Part shown: in pieces, positions 37,441 through 49,431 of the stretch
Position numbering within the stretch: position 1 is the first letter of the stretch
Layout: each line of letters begins with the position of its first letter
Source: Zingiber officinale
Taxonomy: Eukaryota > Streptophyta > Magnoliopsida > Zingiberales > Zingiberaceae
Assembly: GCF_018446385.1 (NCBI RefSeq)
Contig: NC_056004.1
Span: forward strand, 24,682,492-24,746,491
Direction: 5' to 3'
Length of the DNA: 64,000 nt
Program-made: the position numbers and the translations under genes
Notes under the pieces: model-generated
Database searches by the model: none
The model's input: only the letters and a program-made list of their open reading frames with translations
Told to the model about the DNA's origin: nothing

Positions 37441-38480
37441 CTATGACCACTCGTTAGGATTATTACTCAAAGTCTTTGGCCAAAGCATCACATGTTAAGA
37501 GTGCGAGACTTTTGTACACATGTATGAGTAATTTGAATCCGTAGAATGAGGAAGTATTACTTGGGTTAAGTGTAACGTAGTCAACCTAGTGGGGACAAGA
37601 CATATAGACCATGTCGTGAACCAAGTTGGTATAAGACGAGTGAAAGGAACGAGACACGACTCACTGTAGTTGTTGAAGGGTTTAGAATTAATTCTACAGT
37701 TAACTGTGATTTTTCGACTAATTGGGGATCATGATGTACTACTAGGTGCCACTCATGATCGTTCTATAATTAAGTAGTTAATTATGGACGGTCAAGATAA
37801 ACTGGGAATATATTGGGTCACACGCACTAACGAGTCTCTAAAAGACGTAAAAAAAGTTAAAGAATATGATTCTTAAATCAAGAAATAAATGTTTGGTTGA
37901 ACCATACATAAGACAAATATAGAAATATTTGTCGCAATGGAAGCATGGATGAGCCACATCTCTTATCAAAGAGTTGAACTATATTTGGTTTATGGATAAA
38001 TTAGTCATGAATCAACTTGATTTAGTTGTGAATCAAACCAAGGGGTTAATGGGCTAATTTTTTGTTAAGGGATAATGGGTTGGATTTGGGTTTTTTAATC
38101 CAACTTATTAATGAGGGTTATATATTGATATAGTTGAGAGAAAATTATATACATGAGACCATTAATTGGTTTGCAAGATTTTTGGAAAACATTAATCCAA
38201 TTTCTCTTCTCCTCTCCCTCTCCCCTCTCTCTTTGCCGCCGCTAACAAGGGGAAGCCCTTCCTCTTATTGCCATGACCACCACAAGGAAGAAATCTCTTC
38301 CTTATGTGCTTTTCTTCGTCTTGCTCTTGATCCCTCTTTTTCGCTCGTGGCTAGTAACTTTCGAAGGAGAGGCTTGTACTCAAGGAATAATTTTGAGGAG
38401 CTTGGAGTGAATATAGGCGAGGTTCGACAATATCGCTATGGTTGATGACCTTCTCGTTACAGGTCATCCGTAAGGTACAC

Positions 38481-38696
38481 CTAGCATAAATATACTTTCC
38501 ATAAAAATTTAATTATGCGATCATATTTGACATGTTATATCCTTGTATGTGTGTAGTGTGTGTGATGTAATAATTTATGAATTATTATTGTTTTATTTTT
38601 TACAGTGCATGTTTACGAAACATGTTTTAGCATTACCGTATCGAACATATCCCAAAACCCTCTTTATGACCACATCAAGTTAGGTTTAGGACGTAC
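38481..38696. other. Spacer without recognised feature
   Basis: AT-rich, with TGTGTGTAGTGTGTGTGATG near 38548. No gene or repeat terminus recognised. Confidence 0.4.
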
Positions 38697-39464
38697 GAAT
38701 TTTATATCCTCTTTTTTTATATCCATCGGGATCAGATATTCATATTCAACCCTATTAAAAAATCAGATATCTTCATGCAACTGTTATTTTTCTTTATATA
38801 TATCTTTCTCCATTTCATTCGGGTTAGATATTTGATATTGATAGTCCTTCTATAGGAAAGAATTTCAAAAAAAATACTCAAATATAAATATATAAAATGA
38901 TAGAGCTAATAAAAAATGAAATAATGGATCATAAATTTATATGTCTATCTAAAATATTTTCTTAAGATTTTTATTTGTGCATACCCTAAATTTTTTTCAT
39001 TAAAAGGAAATGATTATTCCTACAAGCCTGTGAGCATGAGAACAAAATACAAGAGTATAATCTCTCCCATGTCTTGGTCATTTACACTAATGGCTAATAG
39101 CCACCTGTGATTTACCTCATCCATGTTAGTCTAGGGATGAGTTGACGGGGGTACTGGGGGCGAGCGAATCACCTTTTTACCCCATGAGAACAAAATACAA
39201 TCACAAAAGTGAGATAAAGTAAAAAAGAAATCAATTTTTTCAAAATATTTTTATACGACTCTGTTTTTTTCCCCTCTTAACTCACTACAAAATCAATATT
39301 AACCGCTCTTGCAGGCAAAATTGTCATATCTAATTTATTGGCTTTTAAATGAGTGTCAGTGTCCTTTTATTTATTCATATTCTTTTCTCAGTTTCTTAGA
39401 AGTTTTAATTACTTAAGAAATATAATTTTAAATATATTCCTAATGTTTCCCGTGGTTAGTAATT

Positions 39465-39528
39465 GGTCAATTAGCTCAGTTGGTTGCTAATAACGTGAAG
39501 GTTGCAGGTTTGAAACCTGCATGGGCCA
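39465..39528 (+). pseudogene. tRNA-Ile(AAU) with a 10-nt deletion
   Basis: 64 nt, against 74 nt for its neighbours. It lacks AGAGCGTCGT between the D-loop and the anticodon loop, which removes half of two stems, and has further changes in the T-stem region (GGTTTGAAACC). First member of the tandem cluster and not expected to fold. Confidence 0.88.
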
Positions 39529-39611
39529 ATAACTAATTTTTCCAAGAATTTTTACTTATTTAAACATTTTACTTTAAAATATAATCAATCTGTTTCACAA
39601 AATTAACAAAT

Positions 39612-39685
39612 GGCCTATTAGCTCAGTTGGTTAGAGCGTCGTGCTAATAACGCGAAGGTCGCAGGTTCGAAACCTGCCTTGGCCA
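39612..39685 (+). tRNA. tRNA-Ile(AAU), copy 1
   Basis: 74 nt, GGCCTATTAGCTCAGTTGG... with anticodon loop CTAATAA (anticodon AAT), T-arm GGTTCGAAACC and discriminator A. The acceptor stem has two mismatches (3' strand CTTGGCC against GGCCTAT), so it is weaker than copy 2. Upstream AACAA and a downstream T-run (TTTTT near 39694) suit Pol III. It reads AUU/AUC isoleucine codons after A34-to-inosine editing. Confidence 0.82.
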
Positions 39686-39776
39686 ATAATTAATTTTTAT
39701 CATTTTCTCAGAACTTTTACTTATTTAAACATTTTATTTTTAATTATAGTAATTTTGTTTCACAACATTAACAACT

Positions 39777-39850
39777 GGCCTATTAGCTCAGTTGGTTAGA
39801 GCGTCGTGCTAATAACGCGAAGGTCGCAGGTTCGAAACCTGCATAGGCCA
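39777..39850 (+). tRNA. tRNA-Ile(AAU), copy 2
   Basis: 74 nt, with a fully paired acceptor stem (GGCCTAT / ATAGGCC), box A TAGCTCAGTTGG, box B GGTTCGAAACC, anticodon AAT. Upstream TTAACAACT and a downstream run of T after 39857 serve as Pol III start and stop context. It starts 165 bp after copy 1. Best-formed gene of the cluster. Confidence 0.93.
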
Positions 39851-39943
39851 ACATAACTAATTTTTTTCAGTTTCTCAGAATTTTTTCTTATTTAAACATT
39901 ATATTTTTAAATATAATTATTGTGTTTCATAACGTTAATAGCT

Positions 39944-40017
39944 GGCTTATTAGCTCAGTTGGTTAGAGCGTCGTGCTAATAACGCGAAGGTCGCAGGTTC
40001 GAAACCTGCATGGGCCA
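39944..40017 (+). tRNA. tRNA-Ile(AAU), copy 3
   Basis: 74 nt. The acceptor stem GGCTTAT / ATGGGCC pairs with two G-U wobbles. The core is identical to copies 1 and 2, with anticodon AAT, and a T-run follows at about 40026. It starts 167 bp after copy 2. Confidence 0.9.
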
Positions 40018-40310
40018 ATAATTAATTTTTCTCAGTTTTTCAGAATATTTACTTAATTTCTTCTTCCGAGCAAATCGTAAATGGGCCTCTTGTACACCAT
40101 TTTAAATTTCTGCAATTTATTCTTCTGACGAAACCGTAAATGGGCCTCTTGTACACTTTTATGCCCCGATTGTTTTTTCAATTTCACGAATGATAATTCT
40201 GAAATCCTCTTCTCATGCTTGGGAATTAATTTTTGTAATATTAATTTTTAAAAATTGAACCAGTTTGCGTTAGAATTTAAATTAACTTAGCTATCATTTT
40301 AAAATATATT

Positions 40311-42398
40311 TATTCATAAATAATCATTTGTAGTATTTGTTGTGGTGTAAATATATATTATCATTTTCAAATTGTGGATCTTTTCAGAAATGAAGTCATG
40401 TTCTAATTTTTTTTTACCGTCTTGAGATAATTTAATAAAATCAATTTACCATTTTTCTTAATATTTATAAAAATTATTCCAGCTCCGCTACATTTATATT
40501 GAGAGGCAAAAAAAGATGGAAGATGGAGTGTTAGGAAATAATAGAAATAAATTTGTCCATGGATGAAAGATTTGCTTCAATCTTTCAGAAATAACGAGAA
40601 ATAAAATTCAACAGTATTGTTTTTCTAAATTTTGTTGATTCAATCGAGGAAAAAGAATCAGCAAAATTAGAGAAAAAAGATTAATGTTTTTTTTAAAGCA
40701 ACATTAATTTTAATCATTTTTTAAAGAGAACCATTGGGCTTTTCTTCTTATCATTTTCCTAAGATAGAACTAAATTATAAAACCTTAATAATTAAAAATA
40801 TAAACAAATATTTGTAGTCAATTCTGTTCAAGCTTCTATCAAATTAGATGAAAATAAAATTCACGATTTTTTTAATACATTCCAATTAAAATCTTAATAT
40901 TCACTTTCTATTAATTTATTTTATGAAGCCTAAAATAAAATTATATTAATATCTTTTTCCTTTTCATATTAAAAATAATTTTAAGACTTTTTAATAATTT
41001 TCTATTATTTTTTATATAAAATTATATATCATCATGGTTCTCTTTAATTTTACATCTTAAAATATCGTTAGTGGAAAATTTTCAATAAATATTTTTAGTT
41101 GACAACATTAAATATATTTTTTTTTACTAAGATAAAATATAGTAATTATTTTTATTAATTTAATATGATATAAAAAATTAAATTAATTTTTTTTTATAAA
41201 GGAGACAAGGAAGATAATTTCAACTCAAATTCTTTTTTATTTTTTTCATTTTAAAAGTTACTCATAGCCATATTAGAAAAGATCGCTGCCATGGCAGTTC
41301 CTACTGCCGTAGGCTTTGCTGCTGAAAGCAATAGGAGAATGATTCGAAGACAATGATGAAATTCGGTAGAGTTAATAAATTTCTTGCAAAAAATATACAA
41401 GTAATTTTTTTTAATTAATTATTTTTTTTATTATCTATTTCACCTCAATGGCTCAATCTAATAGTGTAAGGTAATTATGAGGAAGGTGGAGCCAGTTCAC
41501 CTTTAGCACCAACACAAGAATGGTCTTTCAAAGTGTAGTTGCTTTCATAAACAAGAGTGACAGAGAAAACACTTTGAGCCAACACTGTTGGCGCCTTTTC
41601 AGACTGCCTTATGCAATTACTTGCTTGGAATTCTTAAATAAATCCCGTGGTTAAAATTAAACTTCTATCCTATGAATTTTAATGTATTTATATTGGTAAA
41701 TTACCCTGACAAAGCGAAACCTCTCTCTCCTATTTTCTTTCCCCCACAATGTTGGGACACCCCTTGAGACACCTTCCTTTATTGTAGCAAAAATGAAGTG
41801 TTCATGCGCTCTTCATGACTCTGAGCTGTGGTGGACTCTAGACATATTATTTATTTGCTTAATTAATTCATCAGATTCCAATCCTAACAACTTAATCAAC
41901 CTTTTGCCTTTTGGTCAATCCCAAATCCCGACTTAATTTATCATTCATGAATTTCACTGGAAAGAGTCCCCACTTAACAACTTCTTTTTTCTTCTTTTGA
42001 AAAATAATCCTCGATTAAGCAACCTGAATTTGTCATTAAGAGCATTGGATTTGTCAGAGATTTCCCCATATTTTAATGATCCGTTCGTAGATATCTCTCC
42101 TTGAAGGGCAGTTGAGACAATCCAGTCCCCAATCTAGTAATAATCTTAACCTGCAGCGGCTTTTGCGTTGGAGCTCGTTGGCCCTTCAATTTCAATCTGT
42201 CCAAATCTACTTCATGCCTAGGAGATGAGACTTGCGAGTATGTGCAATAAGATGAGCAATAAAGAGAAGATGATGGCTGCTCTTTTAGATTTGAGTTCTG
42301 TTGTTGTTGTTGTCTTTTTTGGTTCTTTTCTCACTGTTTTTCAGCACCAGGAAGCAAGGAAGGTAGGGAGAGCCGATGAGGATGCTAAACTCAAAGCC
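40311..42398. other. Intergenic region and DUF863 promoter
   Basis: 40311-41300 is very AT-rich with no recognisable gene. 41280-41350 holds a short less AT-rich patch (atggcagttcctactgccgt, a small inverted repeat) with no continuing frame. 41480-42390 has ordinary promoter-like composition. No mobile-element ends were seen. Confidence 0.5.
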
Positions 42399-42406
42399 TA
42401 TTTAAG
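42399..42406 (+). promoter_or_regulatory. TATA-like box of the DUF863 gene
   Basis: TATTTAAG upstream of a GA-rich stretch (42422-42480, gagagaaaacatgagagagaaagag). If used, transcription would start near 42430. Assigned from composition and position only. Confidence 0.35.
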
Positions 42407-42429
42407 TAGAGAAATATTGTAGGTGAGAA

Positions 42430-43322
42430 AATCCAAAAGAGAAAAGAGAGAAAACATGAGAGAGAAAGAGAATAATGAGACCAGAGGTTGACAAGTTTCC
42501 TGTCACTGTTATTGGAAGGTCATTTGTCCTTGTGGAGATTTTCTTCTCTGGGATCTCCTTGTCCTCCTTCCAAGCCTCAACCTTTCCCCTCTCCCTCTCC
42601 TCCTCCTACTCCTTCACCTCCTCTTATCTCTCTATCTTTGTGAGAGAGGTGCCTCCGACGCCCAGATGAAGATCTGGGGCGTTTTCTTCTTCCAATGTTC
42701 TTCCACAGCAGCTTAAATTTTTTTTCCTCTGGAATCATCGCTCGCTCAAAGAGGTAATTTTTGCATCTTTTAGTCGTTTGCAGCTCCCTGTTTCTAAACT
42801 CCCTGTTGAATTGCTTTGTCCAAGAAACACTTTTTGGCCATGGGGATTTGTTTGTCTCTTTGTTTAATTTGTGGCTGAAAAGTTAATTTAGAATTTTGCA
42901 TTTTTCACATTTTCTGGCGTTGGACGGAGAGTTTGATCTCTTCATCTGGGATTTTGTTCTGGTTTTGTCGAACGTTTGCCCATTGCAGGAAAATCACACA
43001 CCCGTTTGTCTCTTTGCACAGATCTGCTTCATTTGTTAAATTAGAGATTTGTTCCAGTTTGTTTTTTCTTTCTGTCGTTGCAAAGGCATCAATAAACAGT
43101 GATTTTCTTGTTAACTTGTTTAATATGACAAATTACTACAGTTTCTGAATGGAGAATTTCAATTTATGGAAAATATATTGCAGGCCTCACAATCTGGAGC
43201 AATAATTCTTCCGTAAAAGTAGATAATTGCGGAACGGACAAAGGTGGCTCCTTCGACTTCGCCTGGTCATGATCTTGCCTTGATGAGTGATGTGAACTTG
43301 AACGATTTTTTTGATTTGAAAG
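42430..43322 (+). other. 5' leader exons of the DUF863 gene with uORFs
   Basis: Probable leader exon 1 ends at 42753 (AAAGAG/GTAATT). A second leader exon is 43184-43322 (TTGCAG/GCCTC to GAAAG/GTAAGT). The next acceptor is CCATAG at 43655-43660. Exon 1 has uORFs at 42455-42490 (11 codons) and 42475-42669 (64 codons, MRPEVDKF...). Exon 2 has a 4-codon uORF, 43269-43283 (MILP). Splice sites were read by eye. Confidence 0.55.
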
Positions 43323-43662
43323 GTAAGTTTGCAGTCGTCTATTTCTTATTCCATGATCTTGGCATACTATATTTCCCCCAAAATCTAACTAGAGTTTGAG
43401 AATTGAGCTTAAAGAAGAAGGATGCTCCTTGTGTAATTTCTTGCTTGTTCATTAAGTAATAATTAGCTTGATAAACACAGAAAGTAATGTCAGAGTTCTC
43501 ATGCCTCAATTGATGCTTACTTTCAACCTAAGAGCTCTTAAAAATATGAGAATTGCATTCAATTTGTTCCTGAAAACTGATGGAGGTTAAAAGAATTATT
43601 TCCTCATCGGTGTTATCTTCTAATTGTTATTAACCTTTTTTTTTACTTGGAAATCCATAGGA

Positions 43663-46600
43663 ATGGGAACAAAAGTGCACTGCAAAAGCTACCTTCCTGG
43701 GTTTCAGCCGCCAGGGGATCTAAACGAAGATTCCAACTTCAGCTGGACACTGTTTTGTGAACACAAATCTATCGGCAGACAACTGTACAACGATTTCCAG
43801 CCAAGGGGAGTTGGAAGCTGTTTGGAATATGACAAAGACATGTTGAAGAGAACAATGCTAGAACATGAAGCTATATTCCAGAATCAGGTTTGTTCGACAA
43901 TCAGAACACACTAGGCTCGATGAGCATTGATGTTTTTCCCTAGTTAGACGAATGAATTTGTTCATTTCATCAAAAGAAGTTCAACTTTTTTCATATCCTG
44001 TTTGGTAAAGAAATTTCATTCTGGAATCCAGGTTTATGAACTTCATCGTGTTTATAGAATACAGAAGGAGCTGATGCATGAGCTTAAGAAAACACAAATG
44101 AACAGATATTGCCAGACTTCGAATTCAAGCATGCTTGTATCTAGATTGCGTTCTGAGTTGGATGAAAAGGGATGGCTTGCACCTCATCAACCTCTAATGA
44201 CTAAACCAAATGTTATACAAGATAGCGAGGACGACAAAGTCTCTTTGCACTTTCTGAATAAAGACATGACTCCAAGTAAACATGGGAAATGTGTTGAGAG
44301 TGACAAACCAGAGGAAACTGAGCCCAAGAAATTTACTGGAAGAATTTTGGATCTTCATCTCCCTGCTGATGTTTACATAGAAAAGGAGGTTACTGAAAAA
44401 ATTGAAAGAGAAAATGTTCATGGCATCGAGGCTGAAAATGGTGTCAAATTAACTCTTGGCAGCATCGATATTCATGGATTCAGAAAAGGTTGCTTAAAAT
44501 CAAATTGGGATTCCGATGATCAATCAGTTCATAGTTTGGCTGATCTGAATGAGCCTATTACAGAGTCTTGGGAGAATGAGGCTGTCAATTCAAATACACA
44601 TAAATTGGATGGTGTGAATGTACTCTCCAAAGAACTTGAAAAGCCTTGTTTATTGACAGAATCAGAATCAAAAACGAAGTTTCCACATATTTATCTCTCC
44701 AATAATGATGGCGCAAACAGCCTCGATGCAGAGACAGTTGGGATAATACAAGAACAACAGACACTCAACGATTGTGCTGGTAAGAACAATGGCCAATACT
44801 TGTGAACTTATGAAGCCTTACTTCTCTATAGGAATTGAATTCCTTGAAAAGCATTACTTCATTGTTTTTGGCTTGTAAGAGCATGTTGTTTCGCATATGA
44901 TTTCCTTGATGATGCATTGCTCCATAACTGTGAATATATCGTCGTTTCCGGTTATAACCTTTTACTGGTGCACATTTAATTTTTTTAGCAACTGTTTCTG
45001 CTGCTGATAGTTTGATGTGCCATAATTCAGTGTTTTTGGTTTTCATAGGGCAAAGTATCGCCGATACCAATGAATGCCCAAGTTCATCTGAGCAACTAAA
45101 GTTGAAATTTGATAAATCTGAAGAAAATTACTTGCTTGAGCAAGATGAAATAAGGACTTGGTTTCGAGAGAAAACTATCTGCATTGAAAATTCTGCTAAT
45201 CCAGGTCTACCAACTAGCTTGAATAATCCTAGACTTAAAGCTTCTCAGGTCACTCCGTTATCGGCAGCATATCCACCAGCTCCAGCTTGCACAAAGCCAA
45301 TGCAGATTATTGGCCAACCTCCAGTCTCACTTCAAGCATTACCTTGTTTCAAGAGCTACAATGGTTATTCACAGCCACACAGGGGACTTGATAATTTAAT
45401 CTTATCCCACACTAGTGGTCATCGTCATGCCATTCAAATGAACTTGACTTCTTTGGCTAATATACAACATCTGCAGAGCAACCTTGGAAAATCAAATCTC
45501 AGTGACAGTAATGGTAGTTCACCATATGAAAGCTCCCAAAACCATGAACTCCAAAGACCCTTCAAGGACTCAAAGTCAATAAATTTTGAGTCTCTGAAGG
45601 GTTTGAATTTGAACCAGGCAATTCTGTGTGGAACTCAAGATGGTTTTGCAGACCAAGAAAATTTAGTTAGGAAGCATGAGGAAGCCCCTGACAAATTTAT
45701 TTGGCCTAGAGAATGGTCATCTTGCAATGGTCATGCTGACAGAAAAGAAAATGACACTAGATCCAATGTGCATTTCAATGCTGAATTTAGAGGATTAGAA
45801 ATCAAAAGCCTGGATGCTGATCTTGCAAGCAATCTTGGAAAAGGAAAAGGATTTAGAAATTGCAGTCAAGGTTTAGAAAGCGAGATTAATTTGAATTGTG
45901 AGGTAATACCTGTTACCGAAAATAAACTGTGTGAAGCTTCAACTGAAGGTATTCCATCTTCACTTCCTATGGCTGCGGCTGTTGGCAAATTGGCTTGCCA
46001 AATTGATCTGGAAGTACCAGCTGATGAACTGGAAGACAATGATATGGATGTCTATATCAATCAACCAATTGCTGCAGCAGTTATGTCAGCGGAGAAGATA
46101 TCCTCCCTGGATGTTTGCATCAAATCAGCTGCAGATGCAATTATTTCAATGTCCATAGATGCACATAATCATTTAGATAATATCACAAGTATTCCCTCCG
46201 CACCAGCTACTTGTGATTCCTTGCATTTGTTAGCAAAGATAGCTACATGTATCGTGGAGTCATTTGAAGCTTCTGGTGATGACGGATTGGATTTCTTCGA
46301 GTCAATGACATTGAAACTGGATGAACTCAAGGCAGATGAATTCAGTTGCAAATCTTTCAAACACGAGAAGCCAAAGGATGATGAGAAGTCTACTTGCTCA
46401 ATGCTTTCAAGGTCTAGAAGGGCTCAGGCAAAGAAGAGAACGCAAAGGAGAGATTTCAAGAAAGATGTCCTTCCAGCACTCACATCATTGTCCAAGCATG
46501 AAGTGACTGAGGATCTTCAAGTGCTCGGAGGGATAACAAGAGCTTCAAAGTTGCAACTGACTGGTTCTACAAAGACAAAAAGGAGCAAACACAAGACAAG

Positions 46601-46784
46601 TTCTCAAAGGGGGCGAAGACAAGCGAGAAGTTTGGCCATTGCAATTGCAGAAATGCACAATAGTCCCCCTCGAACACTACCTATTCACACAGAATTGGAG
46701 AATGCTAGGAGTAGCATAATGGGATGGGGGAGGACTACTAGAAGATGTCCGAGACAAAGAACAGCTAATGCCGCGGCTCCCTAG
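43663..46784 (+). CDS. DUF863 family protein (three coding exons)
   Basis: Coding exons 43663-43887, 44032-44779 and 45049-46784 give about 902 residues. The introns (144 and 269 bp) have GT/AG ends in phases 0 and 1. The N-terminus MGTKVHCKSYLPGFQPPGDL, then NEDSN, DKDMLKRTMLEHEAIFQNQ and VYELHRVYRIQKELM, is the conserved head of plant DUF863 (PF05904) proteins; residues 57-100 look helical or coiled-coil. Residues 325-902 are long, polar and of low complexity, with a DELKADEF patch, basic stretches (RAQAKKRTQRRDFKKD, KTKRSKHK, RGRRQAR) and the conserved tail SLAIAIAEMHNSPPRTLP and MGWGRTTRRCPRQR. The basic patches suggest a nuclear location. The molecular role of the family is not known to me. 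Length and both conserved ends match full-length relatives, so the gene looks intact. An in-frame upstream ATG at 43283 could add 14 residues through the leader splice. Confidence 0.92.
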
Positions 46785-47409
46785 GAGTATTGTTTTAGAG
46801 CACAAGAATCCTTGTCATTGTCAAGGAATAACAATTTTCTGAGTTAAAACAGTAGCTTTAGAGATGACAAGCTCTGTAAATGTTGGTCTTGATTTGGACC
46901 CAGTATCACTGGCTTTTAGGTAGTTTTGTAGATTCCATGCAATAATTTGTTGATGATTTCTACAAGAATAGGACAGCAGTTTTTTCTTCTTGTTTTTTTT
47001 TTAAAAAAAACACTGACTTCTATTGATTATGTTCATTAAGCATGATCATAAACATTATAATCAAGCTTATTGAATCTGTTCGTCTGGCATCAGCGATGAT
47101 AATTTCTTGCTGTTGAATTACTCGTTTCTATGAATTTGTAGACGTTATCCACTCTGACGCTGGTTGCTGTCTCTATCTAAGCAACAGGGATTATAAAAAA
47201 CGAGTGATGCGGGCGAGTAGTGGAATAGGTCTGACGTTGATTTGGCGATATTGACTAGATCCCATCACAGGGGCTGTTCTTGTCGTTGTATCTTCATCGA
47301 GATCTAAGTTAGATCATGATTTATTATGTGTAGTTGACTAGCTGAGAACGTCAACGTGAGCATGGCTGGCTAGTTGTCTCGTCTCAGGCACAATACAGAA
47401 GGGTATTAG
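46785..47409. other. DUF863 3' UTR and spacer
   Basis: Begins with an AT-rich 3' UTR. A possible poly(A) element is CAATAATTT near 46940. The rest, up to the CACTA terminus, holds no recognised feature. Confidence 0.45.
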
Positions 47410-47419
47410 CACTAAAAAA

Positions 47420-48000
47420 ACATACAGCGTTAGAGATGGACTTTTCGTCGCTAATCTCAGTTAGAGATGAAATAACGATGGAAAAAGCACGTCGATACAA
47501 GTTTTGTCATAGAGATCAAATTTTAACTTCTGTCATTAATTAGGTACGAAATATAATATTCAGTCTTTAAAATTAGAGATGGAATATTATAACCATCGCT
47601 ATATACATTAATGGTGTTAGTTGACATTTAACGACGTAATATTAATATTTCATCACTGAATAGAGACGAATTTTCAATAGTTAGTCATAAAATATGACAA
47701 TTATAATTATTCTGGTGCCAAGATTCTAATTTTTTTAGTATATACTTATTTTCCATCACTAATTAACGACGGAATATTTAATAGGCCATCGGAATATATC
47801 ATGATCCCAGACAATCTCGTGCAACTTTTAGCGATGGAATATTAATATTTCATCACTAATTAGCAACAGAATATTAAAATTCCATCACAATATGTCATAA
47901 ACCCAGACAATTTCGATACTAAGAGTAGCGACGGAATTTAATATTCCGTGACTAATTAGCGATGGAATATTAAAATTTTGTCACTAAACACTGCAAATTT
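47420..48000. repeat. Subterminal repeat array, CACTA B left end
   Basis: Many direct and inverted copies of a roughly 20-bp word of the form GATGGAATATTAA / TTCCATCACTAATTAGC. In CACTA elements these bind the transposase. Confidence 0.75.
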
Positions 48001-48600
48001 TGACATTCAAAATCTATTTCTACATTCATCCCTGTTTATATTTCATATAATATAAACCATGACTTTCATAATTAAACAAACACAATACAAAATAGTATCA
48101 GAATGTAAATATCCAAACACAAGCACAAAATCCAAGCACAAAACTATAACTAAATAATCCTACAACAATAATACTACAACATCTCCAACAACACTAATCC
48201 AAACACAAAACTAAATTAAATATCCAAACAAAAAAACAAAGGTAAATATCCAAATATCTCCAATAATATTTGAATATATAGTACTACAACATTTGAATTT
48301 TAAAAACACAATACAACACCTCCTAGCAAAAAAAAATCCAATCTAAAACTAGCGGATAGTAATCAATCCTGCAGAAATTTTAATACGATATATTATTTAT
48401 AAAATAAAGAACAAACTAATACACAATTATGAATAGCATATTAAATTTAATAATATGAAATTATTTTATATACCTGAATGCCAGTTTGAATATTTGATGA
48501 TGGTGTTGTATAGAATAGATATTAAAGTTCCTGAAAAAATATAATACAACGCTAGGGATAGTTTCATTAGTAAACAAAAAAAAAAGAGTTATATGTCAAG
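48001..48600. other. CACTA B interior, non-coding
   Basis: A-rich sequence with repeated 'ccaaacacaa' words. No coding frame recognised. Confidence 0.45.
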
Positions 48601-48718
48601 ACACCTATAGCAATCTACTGATTAGGGGATTATTAGGGTCCTGAGTCTCCTGAGAGGCAAAACGATGTGGCATTGCACTCATCTGAGCCAAGAAGTTCAA
48701 CATATCCTACCCAATTTG

Positions 48719-49195
48719 TGTTGGATCGGAAATTCACTAGAGGAGGAGGTGAATAGCGATCGTCGAAAAACTCGATTTAAACTTTAAGTTATGCAGTGGA
48801 AAACGGAAGTAAAAGAAAGTAATTCTAACACAAGTTGGTTTTACTTAGTTCGGAACCTTCAACGACTTCTACTCCAAAGCTCACACTTGTCGAGTGCTTT
48901 CGTTGGGTAATCAGGTAATAGTTTGAAAAGTTACAAATTAAGTACAGGAACTATATATTAAAATTACCGATAATAAAAAACTAAGTAAAGCTAAAGTCTG
49001 GTTGTCGGTGAAGCGTAAAAGCATTATAGGAGCCTTTTCGGAGCACCGAGTAAGAAGAAAACTTGTAGTAGTTGTTGTTTTGAAGCTCCAGGTCGAAGGA
49101 CTTTAAATAGATCCATTCTGGGTGCTTGGAACCCCTCTGGGCACCTGGACCACGTGGTCAGTCAATCGACGCGCTTCATATCAGTTTTGTGGATA
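48719..49195 (-). repeat. Truncated 3' LTR of copia A
   Basis: Parallels 53760-54240 (CTAGAGG...GGTGAATAG, GGTTGTCGGTG, AATCGACGCGC, CAGTTTTGTGGATAAT). It diverges after about 49195, where the deletion joins it to the integrase 3' region. Confidence 0.85.
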
Positions 49196-49431
49196 ATGTT
49201 GATGATCTTGTAGCCAACTAGAAGGGGAGTTGAATGTACTGCATAATTTTTGGCTACTCAGACCCTAAGCAAGATTTGATCTATGTTTGTTCTTGTGGTT
49301 GATTTTGTTCAACTTCATATTCGTCTATTAGATTCTCACATGCTCGCCTTAGATCAGTGCTTGCTCTAGTGAAGTCAATTGGTTGGTATTGAGATTGAGT
49401 TGAGTTAAGTTCTTTAGAGTTAGTAATTTCA

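Larger units (their letters stand above)
24756..38480 (+). mobile_element. Copia-type LTR split by a full-length copia insertion
   Basis: 24756-24925 and 37446-38480 join into one continuous sequence once the copia element between them and one CTATG duplication are removed. The joined sequence is LTR-like: no coding, a TATA-like GGGTTATATATTGATATAG (near 38115), then a CT-rich leader (38195-38235). The start TGAGGTATAC and the end near 38480 are estimates. It may be a solo LTR or part of a truncated element. Confidence 0.45.
38697..40310 (+). repeat. Copy B of the duplicated block, carrying the tRNA cluster
   Basis: Matches 5219-5306 (without the LTR found in copy A) at 38697-38800, 6285-6500 at 39185-39390, and 6790-6980 at 40070-40310. 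Between the matches lie four tandem tRNA-Ile units. A phrase 'cgtaaatgggcctcttgtacac' is itself duplicated here (about 40076 and 40134). Confidence 0.8.

Noticed and set aside
42225..42422. A 65-codon open frame upstream of the DUF863 gene
   Set aside because: It lies across the probable TATA box and promoter, with a low-complexity Val run. No family was recognised.
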